Shown piece by piece: positions 52,991-63,992 of a DNA stretch of 64,000 nt (position 1 is its first letter; the number at the start of each line of letters is the position of its first letter). The DNA lies in NCBI GenBank assembly GCA_947184155.2, contig CAMXCT020002735.1, forward strand, positions 310,001 through 374,000. The letters are read 5' to 3'. The DNA is from Cladocopium goreaui. Lineage: Eukaryota; Sar; Dinophyceae; Suessiales; Symbiodiniaceae. The notes below the pieces were generated by a model, which was not told where the DNA came from, searched no databases, and saw nothing but the letters and a program-made list of their open reading frames with translations. A program made the position numbers and the translations under genes.

Positions 52991-53876
52991 GTGACCCAAG
53001 CTGGATCTATGTTGGGAAATATCTCAATTTTTTTGATCCTGAAAAAGACTCAAGATTACATATATTATCATATATGTACATCCTAGTTTCACCGTTTTTT
53101 AGTGGATCTTCAATCCCCTCAAAAATGAAAAAAATCTCAGATGGGTGATGAAATTACCATCGAATCCCACATCAAGGGGATGGTTTGGATGACAATCCCG
53201 GGAAATCATCGACCACTTGGAGAAACCATAATGATCCTGGAGAAACCCAAGATGTGTGGCGAATGGATAGTGCTCAATCACTCATAGCTCACAGCTCCCT
53301 TGCTAAGTGTGAACAGTGTTAACTCATGGTCCTCCAATTTTGGTGTTATTCTCAGTTTGGGTAGCTCTGGCTGCTTCATAGCCCTTTTTAGGGGGAATCA
53401 CCAGGCCGGGAGATTTTGAAAAACCAATCCATTGATCCTTAGGATGAGAAATAAGTTTTGACTGGTTTGAAGCTGCCAGCGACGCATTGGTGTGAAGATG
53501 TGTGAAGTTTCGCATAGCAATGTGGGTGTACTACACTGTTCCAGTTTGTGTGAATCATCACCTGAGGATCTGATCATTTACCAGCATCCATGGCTGGTGG
53601 TCTCAATCATTTTCAGAATGTGTTCATGATCATCCCCTAGCGGGCCTAGCGGCTAATGTCTTGAAGAAGTTCAAACCACCAATCAACATGTAATAAAATG
53701 TAATAAAATACAATTAACACATAAGATTAAGATGTCCCTTGAAACGTCCCTTGAAGCCTTCCAAAAAAGGTCCCATACGGTGGAGTTGAGGTCACAAATG
53801 GGTATGACCATGGTTATAAACCCTATTTTTGTTGGGATATGGGGCCCCTACAACAATGGTGATATACCGTGATATA
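52991..53876. other. intron-like or intergenic, nothing recognised
   Basis: No exon or element is supported. A tandem TAATAAAATG pair is at 53690. Confidence 0.5.
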
Positions 53877-54832
53877 CCCTCCGGGAAGCAAACATGGCAA
53901 TCGGACATCCCCTATAAATGAAAGGGTTAGTGGGGAAAATATGGGGAACTCATTTAATTACATATGTATATATATATATACTATAAACATATATATATAT
54001 CATAATAACAATAATTATATATATATATAATAATATTACTACTAATAATAATGATAATGATTTAAATATATATATATTATAATATATTTGATGAATATAT
54101 ATATATAATAATAATATATATGATAGTAAATATGATAATATAAATATAATAATTTATATTTAATAAAAAAATATAGTAATATGTATATAACGATATGTAT
54201 ATATATATATAAACAATGATATATATAATAAAATAGTATATATATAATATAATAGTATATATATAATAATAATATATATAGAATAATATATATAATGAAT
54301 ATACATTTAATAATATACATAATAAATATATATTTAATAATATAGATAATAAATATATATATATATAGAATAATTGTAATAATCATAATGCTCATAATAA
54401 TATCTATATATATATATTGTAAAATATATAAATATATCATTTTTTAAATAGTACATATATATATATGAAATATTTATAATACGTATATATATAATATATA
54501 TCATAATATATATCATAATATATATCATAATACATACATATATATATAGATAATATATATATTTAATAATAATATATAATAATATATATAGTTATAATAT
54601 TAATAATATATATATATAATTATATTTAGAATAATGATTAATATATATATATATATAGATAATATATATAATAATAATATATATAATAATATATATAGTT
54701 ATAACATTAATAATAATATATATACATAATAATATTTAGAATAATGATTATTATATATATATATGTATACATTACATATATATGTATATAAACATGTTTG
54801 AGTTTCCATTGCCACGTTTGATTACCGCAGGG
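53877..54832. mobile_element. small TIR element expanded by an AT microsatellite
   Basis: The left arm CCCTCCGGGAAGCAAACATG and the right arm GCCACGTTTGATTACCGCAG, then GG, are inverted counterparts and are flanked by TA on both sides. CCCTATAAATG follows the left arm, as in other copies. The middle 800 bp is (TA)n/(TAA)n microsatellite (about 53960-54790). The right end provides a CAG/G acceptor on plus; on minus the same edge provides a GTAATC donor. Confidence 0.7.
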
Positions 54833-54833
54833 T

Positions 54834-54965
54834 ATGTCCACTTGTAACCACGTCCAGTCGTAGAACATTTCACGGCCCAGGATTCGACAAATGCGTATCG
54901 GTCGCTGGGCGGCGGCCCAGGGGGCCCAGGGGGCCCGGGGGGCCTGGGGGGCCCAGGTCATTCAG
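54834..54965. CDS. weak exon candidate, strand uncertain
   Basis: A GC-rich block lies next to the TIR element. On minus it reads RPIRICRILGREMFYDWTWL followed by QVDIP before GTAATC. On plus it ends in Gly-Pro repeats coded by (GGGGGGCCC)-type DNA (54905-54955). Neither product is recognised. Confidence 0.25.
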
Positions 54966-55266
54966 GAAGTATGTGGAAATATCATGGATAACCTTGGGTT
55001 ATTAAGAGGGTTTGACTATTATAAGGCTATACCTATATGGAAATATATATGGATAAACTATAATGGAAGTATACATATATACATATAATGGGTTTAACTG
55101 TTTACCCGACTAAAATAGGGCTTTCACCACCTGGTGAGGTTTTACAGAATTTATGGGGTTGGGAAGTTGTTTTTTTCTTACCATTGGATTTTGGTAGCTG
55201 AGATTTTTTGATATCGGAATGAACATCCACAAATTAGTAGATAGCTTGGAAATGAAAACTGGCATA

Positions 55267-55324
55267 CCCGGCTGGATTTGAACCCTTACCCCATGTTTCC
55301 AAAGATTTGAACCCTTACCCCATG
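55267..55324. repeat. 28-bp tandem duplication
   Basis: GATTTGAACCCTTACCCCAT followed by GTTTCCAAA is present twice in tandem. Confidence 0.85.
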
Positions 55325-57042
55325 TTTCCAAATCTCTGGGAGCATCGGTGATCATTCGTTGGTCCAGTCGGGGGGCTGGTTGCAAGTAGTTTGAAAGGTG
55401 TATCAGCGTATATAGTCGTATATATATATGTTCTTAATTATAGTGGTATGTATGTTGTGTACATACTGTACGCATATGATGCATATGTAGATATATATAT
55501 ACACGATATGTGTTAATATGTATATATATATATATGTATAGATATGCAGTATGTCTATGTTAACCAGGTCTGTCCTGGTTTGGTAGGGACATTATTTTTG
55601 TCCGTATGGAATTGAAGCCTAGGGAAACTCACCGACAAAAACTCATAGGATATGAATTAATGGTATAATAATGGGTAACATAGGATAGATTCATGAAATC
55701 ATATATAACCCGATATATTGACAACGAACAGTATGATGTGGGTTTGTCCAAAATGGATGAACATAGGGCATCGCCTGATTTTTTTGGGCTGGGGAGCATG
55801 ATTAATCAGCGGACTTTTCTGTATACATAACCCAGTTTGGTCTGACCATACATGGTGTACCCCAAAGTCCAGTGCTTCTGTCATGTTTCTTTTGCCAAAA
55901 CAATGTTCCCTCTAAAATTTGCGTCGAGTTAGGGTATACGTCATTCTCGTTCAAGTTCAAAAACTTAATTGGGTGTCCTGACTTTTGAGTTGAATATGTA
56001 TTGTTTGTCAAAATGTCGCCACAACCAAGAGCCGTCGTTCTCTAGCTGGTTGGATCATTTGGTAAAGTGTGCTATCAATCAACCGTACACCTAGCAGGTT
56101 GTTGGACAGTTTTGGATGGATTCAAACCACCAACAAACTGCTGTTCAAGGTATCAGCGTTGAAAGCGCTTTCGACCTATTTACCTTGTTTGATGACGAGA
56201 CTTGGAGGCCATAGTATACGAGGAATCATCCCCAAATGGCCGAAGTTTCAGGGAGAATTACCAAAATTAATCCAGACATATCCAGAAGATTCAGGAGTTG
56301 GTGCTTCTGTAGATCTGGATTGTAGATTGAAAATTTGGAACAGTAGATGTTTGTGCCCACGTAGCATGTCGCAGCTCTAAGTCCTTGTGGGTTTCAGTCT
56401 TCGTTCCACATGAATTTTGATAAACCCCAAAAGGATAGAAAAGCCACATCCTACTAGCTGATCACACATGCACTGTTCCTTTTTGGGGGTGTTATTTTAA
56501 CTATTAGCATAATATGATTTAAGTTATATATATATATTGTTTATGTACAATATGTGAATATATATATACATATCCAATCATATCCACATTTTCTGAGGCA
56601 TCAGTTTATTCTACCTCGACTACCGGAGTCATTGTTACGAACGGTCTTTAATCTTTTTTTTGATGATCCTGAGGATAGATCCGCAACAAATGTGCTTGGG
56701 AGTGGTTGAAAATGTTAAACTGTTTGTCACACACATATTATTTTTATATATGGCATTATACGGCAAAGTATGGAATGTATAGAAAAAAATATATATAGAA
56801 ATACATAGACTAAGTTATTTTGTGGAATAAAAAAAGGCAAAGTATTGTATAGAAACTGTTTAACATTAAGTTGTGTCATGTTATTTCTCATTGGTCAACG
56901 ATGAAGAGAAAGGTCATCTGGTCATCTGGGATGGTCCACAATCTGGGCAAATTGTTTGACGACCGAGCCCTGTCCCGAAGCCTGGAATCATGATTAATAA
57001 GAGGAATCATCCCAAAATGGCCCTTCATTTCAGCTTAGTGAA
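55325..57042. other. no recognisable gene
   Basis: AT-rich unique DNA with short (TA)n tracts near 55490-55545 and 56525-56575. The longest plus frame (56069-56380) is not protein-like in composition. Confidence 0.5.
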
Positions 57043-57126
57043 TTATTATTTTTTTCCCATTGCAATTTAAAGCCTTACAGGCACTCAGACAGAAACTAAC
57101 AAAAGCGTGCAATCCGCGACAGCAGC

Positions 57127-57774
57127 TCACATCCGGGTGTCAAAGCACCCCCAATCTGGTTTCCAGCTAGAGCGGAATTTCTTGCCGTCAAGAAAAGAGC
57201 TGGAGCAATAGAGGCAAGCTTGTACATATATTGACCAGACATTGGTGGGATTGACAGGGACCAGGTGGATGCCTAGAGCTACCTGACACCGTAACCCAAA
57301 GGAAGAGCCTAACGTATTGTTGATAACTGAAGTGTCAATGCCCGGCAATGCCTCAGAGATTAAATCTTTAAGGTAGCGATGACATCGATGTATTAGTCGT
57401 CCAAAGCCCATATCTTGGTTAAAAAGGGGAGAAACAAAACCCAACCTTGAGATAAAGTCAATCAAAACAATGGACCACGGGGTAAAAGCAGTGATTGGCG
57501 ATGTTCCACTGCACCAATACGCTTCGCGCATAAACCGGTGAATGGCATCAGCGCAATGCGGAGAGCTAACAGCTTTAGGTACAGGTGAATTTGAGACATC
57601 TAACCCTTGGACAACTGCGGTTCGATGTGTCACCCATTGATTGAATTTGGGATATTGTTGTTTGAGCGCATCCCAAATGCGATTGGGAACGAAAGCGCCA
57701 GAGTTGAGCAAGTTCAGGAAACATCGCTCCAACTCCCCTACTACCAATGTAGTTAGACAAGTTCCACGGCACAA
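57127..57774 (-). pseudogene. LINE ORF2, C-terminal part in a third frame
   Basis: 215 codons starting MCRGTCLTTLVVGELERCFL and ending at TGA. It continues the ORF2 protein after the RNase H frame ends, overlapping it by 200 nt. It contains a Trp/Pro/Phe-rich central part (FTPWSIVLIDFISRLGF) and a terminal GCFDTRM. I do not recognise the domain. Position and composition show it is the displaced tail of ORF2 rather than a separate gene. The switch point is near 57730-57770. Confidence 0.7.
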
Positions 57775-59011
57775 AAACAGGAGCAGGAGCTTTGCCCCTT
57801 ATCCTACGGCTTGGTGGGCAAGTGCACTTACGAGCTGTGGCGACTTTAAGTGTAGATAGAGCGCGGTCAACAATCTGATCATGATCCGGTGGCTGGGTTA
57901 ACAAGTTCCTATTCACAAAGGACTTGATCAAATGAATTTGCACAGCTAGAATACAGTTGACATCACACACGCTATGATCAGAATGTTGTTGGAACTGTCG
58001 TTGGCATAAACTCTTAGCTAATGCGTCTGCTTTTTCATTGCCTTCAGTTAAACCAGGGTCTTGACTTGGGTCACGTCCATGAGCTGATACTTTGGATACA
58101 TGTACTGTTCGATGGTTTAAACTTGTTTCAGCGGCTATGAGTGTCCACAAGTCAAAATTGTCCCAAGAACGCAAAGATGAAAAGCCTTGTGCATTACGAC
58201 TTTGTTCACGAAATCCTTTGACTATGGTTGCACAATCGGTAAAAATATGGGCGTCTCCGTCTGTTACCTTTAACGCCAGCAAGATCGCTCCCAGCTCGGC
58301 TCTTTGTGAACTTTGGTCGAGCCCTGGGAGGGGTCTTGCCAGCTGCAATATTTGCGGAATATATACTGAGCAAGCTGCCGACTCTAGTCTACCCGACTTT
58401 GAGCGAATAAAACTGCCATCAGTAAAAATTCGGTCGCCCGGTTGGAGTACATGTTTTGGAGGTAAATCGCCAAATTGGAATGGTTGGTCTTGTTGTAAAC
58501 GGAACTGTGTGTCACGCTCGCTTTCCCATAGAACACCCATGGTCCATGACGTATCCGGCATTTGCACTGAAACTTCCGGCGGCGGATTCGTTGGACAATG
58601 TTTGGACATATGCAAGAGATCATCGTCTGCATCGCAATGTTCGCATTTTCGGGAATTTACCAGGCCTGCTTTAAATTTACGGGGCCCGTCAAAAATTGAT
58701 CCGGCTAAGAAATTTTGGATGATATTTTGGGCATGGTCAAGTTTGACTGGTAAATTCCGCAGTTGTTCTACTAAGCCAGGTGCAGGTACTACAGTGGAGA
58801 AGTCGTTGTCGAGGAAAAATCGCGTCGCGAACATATTAATCACACCGTCCCGCGAGTCGCCTAAGTTGTCATGCCTTATTGGGGATCTACGGAAAAGTGA
58901 ACGCCTGACGGATCGTTCCAAGTCATCGTCGAAAATTTGTTGCTGCCATAGAGGAGTTTGAAGTCTGTATCGCCCGGCCGTTTGAAGGACAAACCGTCGG
59001 CCCATTCCCAT
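57575..59011 (-). pseudogene. LINE ORF2, zinc finger and RNase H part in a second frame
   Basis: The frame is open for 478 codons but is meaningful only after about residue 25, where it takes over from the RT frame. It holds a Cys/His finger CEHCDADDDLLHMSKHC (C-x2-C-x7-H-x4-C). An RNase H domain follows with IFTDGSF (first Asp), QRAELGAI (Glu), IFTDCATIVKGF (second Asp) and TEGNEKADALA (last Asp), so the four catalytic acids are present. RNase H would remove RNA from the RNA-DNA hybrid during target-primed reverse transcription. The overlap with the upstream frame spans 58876-59011, and the break lies near 58945-58985. Confidence 0.85.
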
Positions 59012-62000
59012 TCCAATTCCCGAACGACAGCGGCCAGAACCGCTGGAGCGCCAGAGGAAGTTCGAATGGCATAAGGTTTGATCTGTCGGGCTTGACGAAA
59101 AACTTTTGCCACCAAGTCGGGCTGACGGCGGTGTAACTTTCTATATGTGAGCAAGACATGTCTAACCCAAATAGCCCAAGGATCAACCCAAACATTATCC
59201 CATGTAGACATGGTCAAAAAAGGGCATCTCATCCGGTTTTTCTTTGGGAAAACAGTATTGACAACAGCTGTCCTCAAATAATTAAATGCTTTCTTATTCG
59301 GGGGGGCAACTTCAGACCCATATAACCATCGGCTATGACCTGCAGTTTTAATATATCGTGATTTGAGTTTGGCTGGAAATGGAAGCTTGCCCATTTTCCG
59401 AATGGTTGCAGCAGCTGCTTTCGTTTTCAGGTCAACGGCTCTAGCAAGTCCCTTTGTCGTCACTGCTTGTTGAAACCCTAAAGACTTGACACGCTTTCTG
59501 TGGGGAATCTGTTTGCCTACTTGGAGGAGAAATCTGTCGGCGTCTTTCGCCTTTTTGGTTAGGAGCGCAGACTTAGCATTGTTTTGAACTTGGCCAATAG
59601 CCTGGTCAAAAGCTTCGAGAGCTGTGGTTGCTTTGATGAGCTCAGGTAGGTCTTGCTTACTAGCCCATAGCTTTGTATCGTCAATGAACGCAGAGAAGGT
59701 TACCCCTGGAAACTGCTCAATCCTTTTCGCAAAAACAGAGAAAATCAGGTTAGCAAACAAAACACTAAAGGCGCAACCCTGCACCACCCCGTTGGAATGG
59801 AGGACCTGATTTCCGTAAGCGTTATTGAGCTTGAAGAATTTGACCTGATGGTTATAGAAGTCTGTAAGCGGTTGGCATATATGAGATGGTAATCCTAGAG
59901 TGGATCCGAGTTGAATACAAAATTTTGGCAGCAACAGGTCGAAACATTTCCAACGATCAATAAATATAACGATAGAAGTGTTGTCAGGGGCTTCGTCCGA
60001 ATCAAACAAGTGGCTAGATAATTCGATTTCTGAAGGGGTAGCCGATCTATGGGGCAATCCGCCCGCGAGTGAAGGGGGGGCCAAATTTCCCAACCATGGC
60101 GCCAATTGTTTGAAGCGGACAGATGCCCAGAAGGAATAGAAAATTGACGTAATTCCAATGGCCCGGGTAGATTCAGGGGTCCATTCATGGGTTTTGGGGA
60201 TGGCAGTAATGGAAACCAAATGAAATGATTTGGGCCACTTCCCACTAGCTTCAACAGTAGTGAAGAAAAGCTTGATGGCCTTCCATGCGCACGGTGGCAA
60301 TACTTGAATTTCCTTAATCTTCCATCCATCCAAACCCGTGGCTTTATTGGCGGGTTTTTTTTGGAAAAGTTTCCACATGTTAACCGCATCAAAAGGGGGA
60401 AGTTCAGTTGGATTCTTCAAACTGTTGATTTCATCCTGAAACATATTTACAAATTGTGCGAAAAGTGCATCTTCATTGGTATTCCGATGATGGTTATAAA
60501 TCTTTTCAGCATGATCTTTCAGGAGGGAAAGAATCTCATTAGGGCTCCCAGTTAAGGATCCATCAGGGCGAACAAGTGTTTTGGGGTGCGAAGGGGTAAC
60601 CCCTTTTAACCATCGAAAAACTTCCCTCTTATCCGCAGAATTGGAAATCCTAAGTCGATCTTTCCACTCATGGATGGCTTTAGTGGAGTCCTGCATTTGT
60701 TTGTCGAGATCACATGTTGTCAATGCCTGGTTAGCAGCACTAAGGAATTCAGTGACTTGTTGTTGGGAGAACCCTTGTGTAGGAACCGTGCACCCTAAAG
60801 TCCCCAAACCCTTGGAGGTATTAATCAAAGTCCTCTTTAGGTGAGTCATCCAAACAGGATTATCTTCATGTCTCTGCTGGTTTTTCTTGGACAATTCATG
60901 CAATTGCTTACGAATCTTTAAAGAAACTTGTTGATATTGATTTTGCTTACACGGTGGTGGAAGGAATGGCTTTTGTTCGAAAACCGGAATATCACCCCTA
61001 CGTGACTGAATGAACTGGCCAGTTATACAGTTTAGCATCTCGTGCATCATACGGGTCAAACTATCCCAGAGAGTTTGGGGGTCACCCTCTTCAGCTGCCC
61101 GAACAAACGAAGGAATATACTTTGTTAGGATCGGGTGGCAAATTGCATCCCTTTCATCCCATTCTTCTTGAGAACAAGGTTTGTGGGGAAGGTTCCACTG
61201 AGGGTGTTGTTTAAGCCCAAAAACCATCTCATGGAAAACCTGGCACTCTAATCTTATAACGACTGGACAGTGACCAGGCGCAACTGGACCTCGAAAGATG
61301 CTTGCTTCTTTTGCCGCTGATCTTGCCAAGTCGTTCAAAAAGAGATGGTCGATTCGAGTTTTTCTCAAACCCCGAAAACCTGACGCCCACCCATTTCCTG
61401 AGTAGGTGGCCTCGGGCTCTAAGTTCCTGGATCTGCAACAATCAGCATAAAAATCTGACCACCGATTGGAAGCCAATACTTGCGTAAGTGCACTGGAATC
61501 CTCCGGAGCACATTGGAGATCACCTCCAACTACTGTGGGGGATGTGTCAAAAATGGAAGCAAAACTGAAAATATCCGACAGCAAAGTTTCACGCTCATCA
61601 ATTACAGATTGACCGCTTGGTAGGTAGCAATTTAACACAACAAATCCTGATCTCCCATCATCAGAAGGAATCCATAGTGGCATACATACCCTTTCGAGAT
61701 GGCTCCACCCAGATTGAAATGACAACAGCCGTGCTGGGTGGTCACGAGGAACCAAAGCAGCCAGGCCTCCCCATGATTGGCGTAAAGAAGCCTTATCAGA
61801 CTTAATCGCTCTGATTGGGGGTTGATGTCCAACTAAAAGGTCCCACCCAGCATTTCTGGCCCGAAGTGTCAAAGAATTGACCCGGCTGGCAGGTATTCGT
61901 GTTTCTTGAAGAATGAGGCAACCCAAATCAGGGCACGAGTTCGCAAAGTTAAGGACTGTATCAAGCCTTTTGGGCAATGATGTGACATTTAATGTAGCAA

Positions 62001-62490
62001 TCTGCATTGGCCCTTCACCAGGGTAACCTTTACATGGGGAAAACAAATGAGCGAAATAGAACAAACTTGTCATGAAGGATGTGAGCTGCATCAAACGACA
62101 AAATTGTGTCGTCCTGTTCTCGTTCAGATTTGGCGGGGGCTGGCAAGCCCTGCGCCCAGGTGAAAAACTGAAAGAGCAGGCATGACAGCAAAAAAATATA
62201 CGGCCAGAGCCGCATGCTTGTCGAGTCGCGAATGGTTGAATTACAAAAGATTGAATGAGCAAGACACTGAGAGCGCTTCTGGCTAACATTCTTCTGGCAA
62301 AACTGCGGCGTTTCCTGGCATAACGCCCTTGTTCAGATTTTCGGGGTGGTATCTTACAGCAGAGGGTCCCAAACCGGTACATATAGTTAATGAGAACACA
62401 ATAGAAAGGAGCCAAAGCAACCACCCCGGCGAGTGAGACGCCCTGCAACCCACAAAGAAAGCCCAGAACCATCTCACCAAAAAGTAGCAA
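58876..62490 (-). CDS. LINE ORF2: endonuclease and reverse transcriptase
   Basis: 1204 codons. The first 161 residues look like untranslated or poorly conserved sequence; Met162 (62007), just before QIATLNVTSL, is a likelier start. The endonuclease/exonuclease/phosphatase domain (about 163-420) has N in TLNVTS, E in ILQETRI, D in VVGGDLQCAP, DH in RIDHLFLN and H in GHCPVVIRL; it would nick target DNA. The RT (about 680-1000) has TGLDGWKI, motif A IFIDRWKCFD, motif B VVQGCAFSVLFANL and motif C AFIDDTKLW (D937, D938; most LINEs have FADD). It ends early at 58876 because of a frame change, with the RNase H continuing in another frame. Confidence 0.9.
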   Translation of the reverse strand: MLLFGEMVLGFLCGLQGVSLAGVVALAPFYCVLINYMYRFGTLCCKIPPRKSEQGRYARKRRSFARRMLARSALSVLLIQSFVIQPFATRQACGSGRIFFCCHACSFSFSPGRRACQPPPNLNENRTTQFCRLMQLTSFMTSLFYFAHLFSPCKGYPGEGPMQIATLNVTSLPKRLDTVLNFANSCPDLGCLILQETRIPASRVNSLTLRARNAGWDLLVGHQPPIRAIKSDKASLRQSWGGLAALVPRDHPARLLSFQSGWSHLERVCMPLWIPSDDGRSGFVVLNCYLPSGQSVIDERETLLSDIFSFASIFDTSPTVVGGDLQCAPEDSSALTQVLASNRWSDFYADCCRSRNLEPEATYSGNGWASGFRGLRKTRIDHLFLNDLARSAAKEASIFRGPVAPGHCPVVIRLECQVFHEMVFGLKQHPQWNLPHKPCSQEEWDERDAICHPILTKYIPSFVRAAEEGDPQTLWDSLTRMMHEMLNCITGQFIQSRRGDIPVFEQKPFLPPPCKQNQYQQVSLKIRKQLHELSKKNQQRHEDNPVWMTHLKRTLINTSKGLGTLGCTVPTQGFSQQQVTEFLSAANQALTTCDLDKQMQDSTKAIHEWKDRLRISNSADKREVFRWLKGVTPSHPKTLVRPDGSLTGSPNEILSLLKDHAEKIYNHHRNTNEDALFAQFVNMFQDEINSLKNPTELPPFDAVNMWKLFQKKPANKATGLDGWKIKEIQVLPPCAWKAIKLFFTTVEASGKWPKSFHLVSITAIPKTHEWTPESTRAIGITSIFYSFWASVRFKQLAPWLGNLAPPSLAGGLPHRSATPSEIELSSHLFDSDEAPDNTSIVIFIDRWKCFDLLLPKFCIQLGSTLGLPSHICQPLTDFYNHQVKFFKLNNAYGNQVLHSNGVVQGCAFSVLFANLIFSVFAKRIEQFPGVTFSAFIDDTKLWASKQDLPELIKATTALEAFDQAIGQVQNNAKSALLTKKAKDADRFLLQVGKQIPHRKRVKSLGFQQAVTTKGLARAVDLKTKAAAATIRKMGKLPFPAKLKSRYIKTAGHSRWLYGSEVAPPNKKAFNYLRTAVVNTVFPKKNRMRCPFLTMSTWDNVWVDPWAIWVRHVLLTYRKLHRRQPDLVAKVFRQARQIKPYAIRTSSGAPAVLAAVVRELEWEWADGLSFKRPGDTDFKLLYGSNKFSTMTWNDPSGVHFSVDPQ

Positions 62491-62522
62491 ACACGGAGAA
62501 AAACATTCAGGGAAACTGAAGT

Positions 62523-63992
62523 TTAATGATACTTTGCCACCTTTGGCGCTGGGGATGGAACCGGGGTTGAGCTCAAAGACTCACCTGGTTTCGAAAGCTT
62601 CAGATCAGCAATGGCATCAAGAAGTTGTTTAAATCCCGAATCCTGGCTGGCTTTCAAGGTGCTAATCTGCTCTTTCGTGGTTTCTTGGCCCTTTTCCAGC
62701 TTTTCTACCTGCGCGCTGAGGGTCACAAACTTCTTTTCCATAGCATCAATCCGATTACTTGTGTTGGCATGGGCTGCAGATGCCCAAGGATCACCCGCTG
62801 CGAGATTGGAACTTGATGATGCCGTTGAGGGGGTAGTGTCACCCTTCTTTTCGGCAGTGCCTGCCTTGGCAAGACTCTGATCTTTCGCAAACTTCTGCCT
62901 AGCAATCTGTCCGCGATCCTGTGCTTCTAGGGGTGTGATGAGCAAGGATCCCAAATTGGTAGTGAATCGCAATTGTGGCGGATCTGAATTTGATCCAACT
63001 ACCAGGGTTGACAATTCGGCGTTCTGAAAGGTTCGAAGCACGACCATGTTCCATCCTTTCTCATGCATGATCTTGGTAGCGTCGTTCGCCTGTATCCCCA
63101 CAACGAACCCTTGGACTTTGAAGAACTTGGTCAGCTTCAAGTCTCGATTGTTGGCAGTCCATCTCGGGTCATCAGGGAGCCAAAACGCTCGCATCTCGGA
63201 CAATTTGGCATCTGTGCTTCTGATGTAAGTTGCCTTTGCTGAGGAGAAGGCTCCTAGCCATCCAGTCTTCGTGTGTCCCTGGTGCCAGATTTCGTGAAGA
63301 GATTTCCCTGTTTCAGGGACCCTAATCAGTTCCAAGCCATCTTCATGTGGTGAATTGGTCTGCCGGAGAGACTTCACTGTAATCCCTTTGAAGCCAGAAT
63401 GCGCATACACTTGATCACGAATGTGGGCTGGTATGAGGGCCCGCCTGAAGACATATCCTTCTCTGGGCACCGTGGGGAAGAATGTTGTCTCACCTTCAGG
63501 GTCTTCTTTCTCAATGATCTGGGACGTGTATCTAGAGAAAGCAGAGGAATCAGAGAAAGCTCGCCAGAAATCATCTGAGGTCGTTGCCTTCCGAATCTCG
63601 AAGATGACATGAACTGATTGCAGATCAGGAACTGTGATCTCACAGCCTTCTTCATTCTTGAAGATGAAGCAAGCGGGGTCGTCACACAAATTCACCAAGG
63701 TCACGGCTCTAGGCTCAACAACCATGGTGCAGGAATCTTTCAGCACCAAAATGGCCTGCTGAAGCTTTGTCTTCTCAAATCCCCACTTAATCAGCTGCTG
63801 GATTTGGAAGCCCTTCACAATGGCAACACACGGATTGGTTGTTTCCAACTTCAGAAGTTTCCGCATAGAGGTCATGGTGACAAAGACAATCCCTTTGGCT
63901 GCTGGGTTGAGAGTATCGCTGGAAATCATCTGCAAAGAATGGATGGAAGAGCCATCCTGCAGGGCAAGCTCACATTTATCTGACAATTCCAT
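62523..63992 (-). CDS. LINE ORF1 protein, N-terminus outside the window
   Basis: The frame is open to the window edge. The first Met in view is at 63992, but the frame continues upstream, so the protein is probably longer than the 489 codons seen. ORF1 proteins coat the element RNA. The C-terminal third has a Ser/Ala-rich linker followed by a heptad coiled coil (about residues 420-470: MEKKFVTLSAQVEKLEKGQE) suited to oligomerisation, and ends VAKYH. No zinc knuckle or RRM is obvious. The middle (FWLPDDPRWTANNRDLKLTK) is well ordered but not recognised. It lies 32 nt before the first Met of the ORF2 frame, the usual bicistronic LINE layout. Confidence 0.85.
   Translation of the reverse strand: MELSDKCELALQDGSSIHSLQMISSDTLNPAAKGIVFVTMTSMRKLLKLETTNPCVAIVKGFQIQQLIKWGFEKTKLQQAILVLKDSCTMVVEPRAVTLVNLCDDPACFIFKNEEGCEITVPDLQSVHVIFEIRKATTSDDFWRAFSDSSAFSRYTSQIIEKEDPEGETTFFPTVPREGYVFRRALIPAHIRDQVYAHSGFKGITVKSLRQTNSPHEDGLELIRVPETGKSLHEIWHQGHTKTGWLGAFSSAKATYIRSTDAKLSEMRAFWLPDDPRWTANNRDLKLTKFFKVQGFVVGIQANDATKIMHEKGWNMVVLRTFQNAELSTLVVGSNSDPPQLRFTTNLGSLLITPLEAQDRGQIARQKFAKDQSLAKAGTAEKKGDTTPSTASSSSNLAAGDPWASAAHANTSNRIDAMEKKFVTLSAQVEKLEKGQETTKEQISTLKASQDSGFKQLLDAIADLKLSKPGESLSSTPVPSPAPKVAKYH

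Noticed and set aside
54042..54528. Minus-strand Tyr/Ile-rich frames
   Set aside because: Translation of the (TA)n/(TAA)n microsatellite inside the expanded TIR element.
55267..55324. Reverse-strand GGTTCAAATCC, another B-box-like sequence, duplicated
   Set aside because: It is part of a 28-bp tandem duplication, with no A box or cloverleaf.
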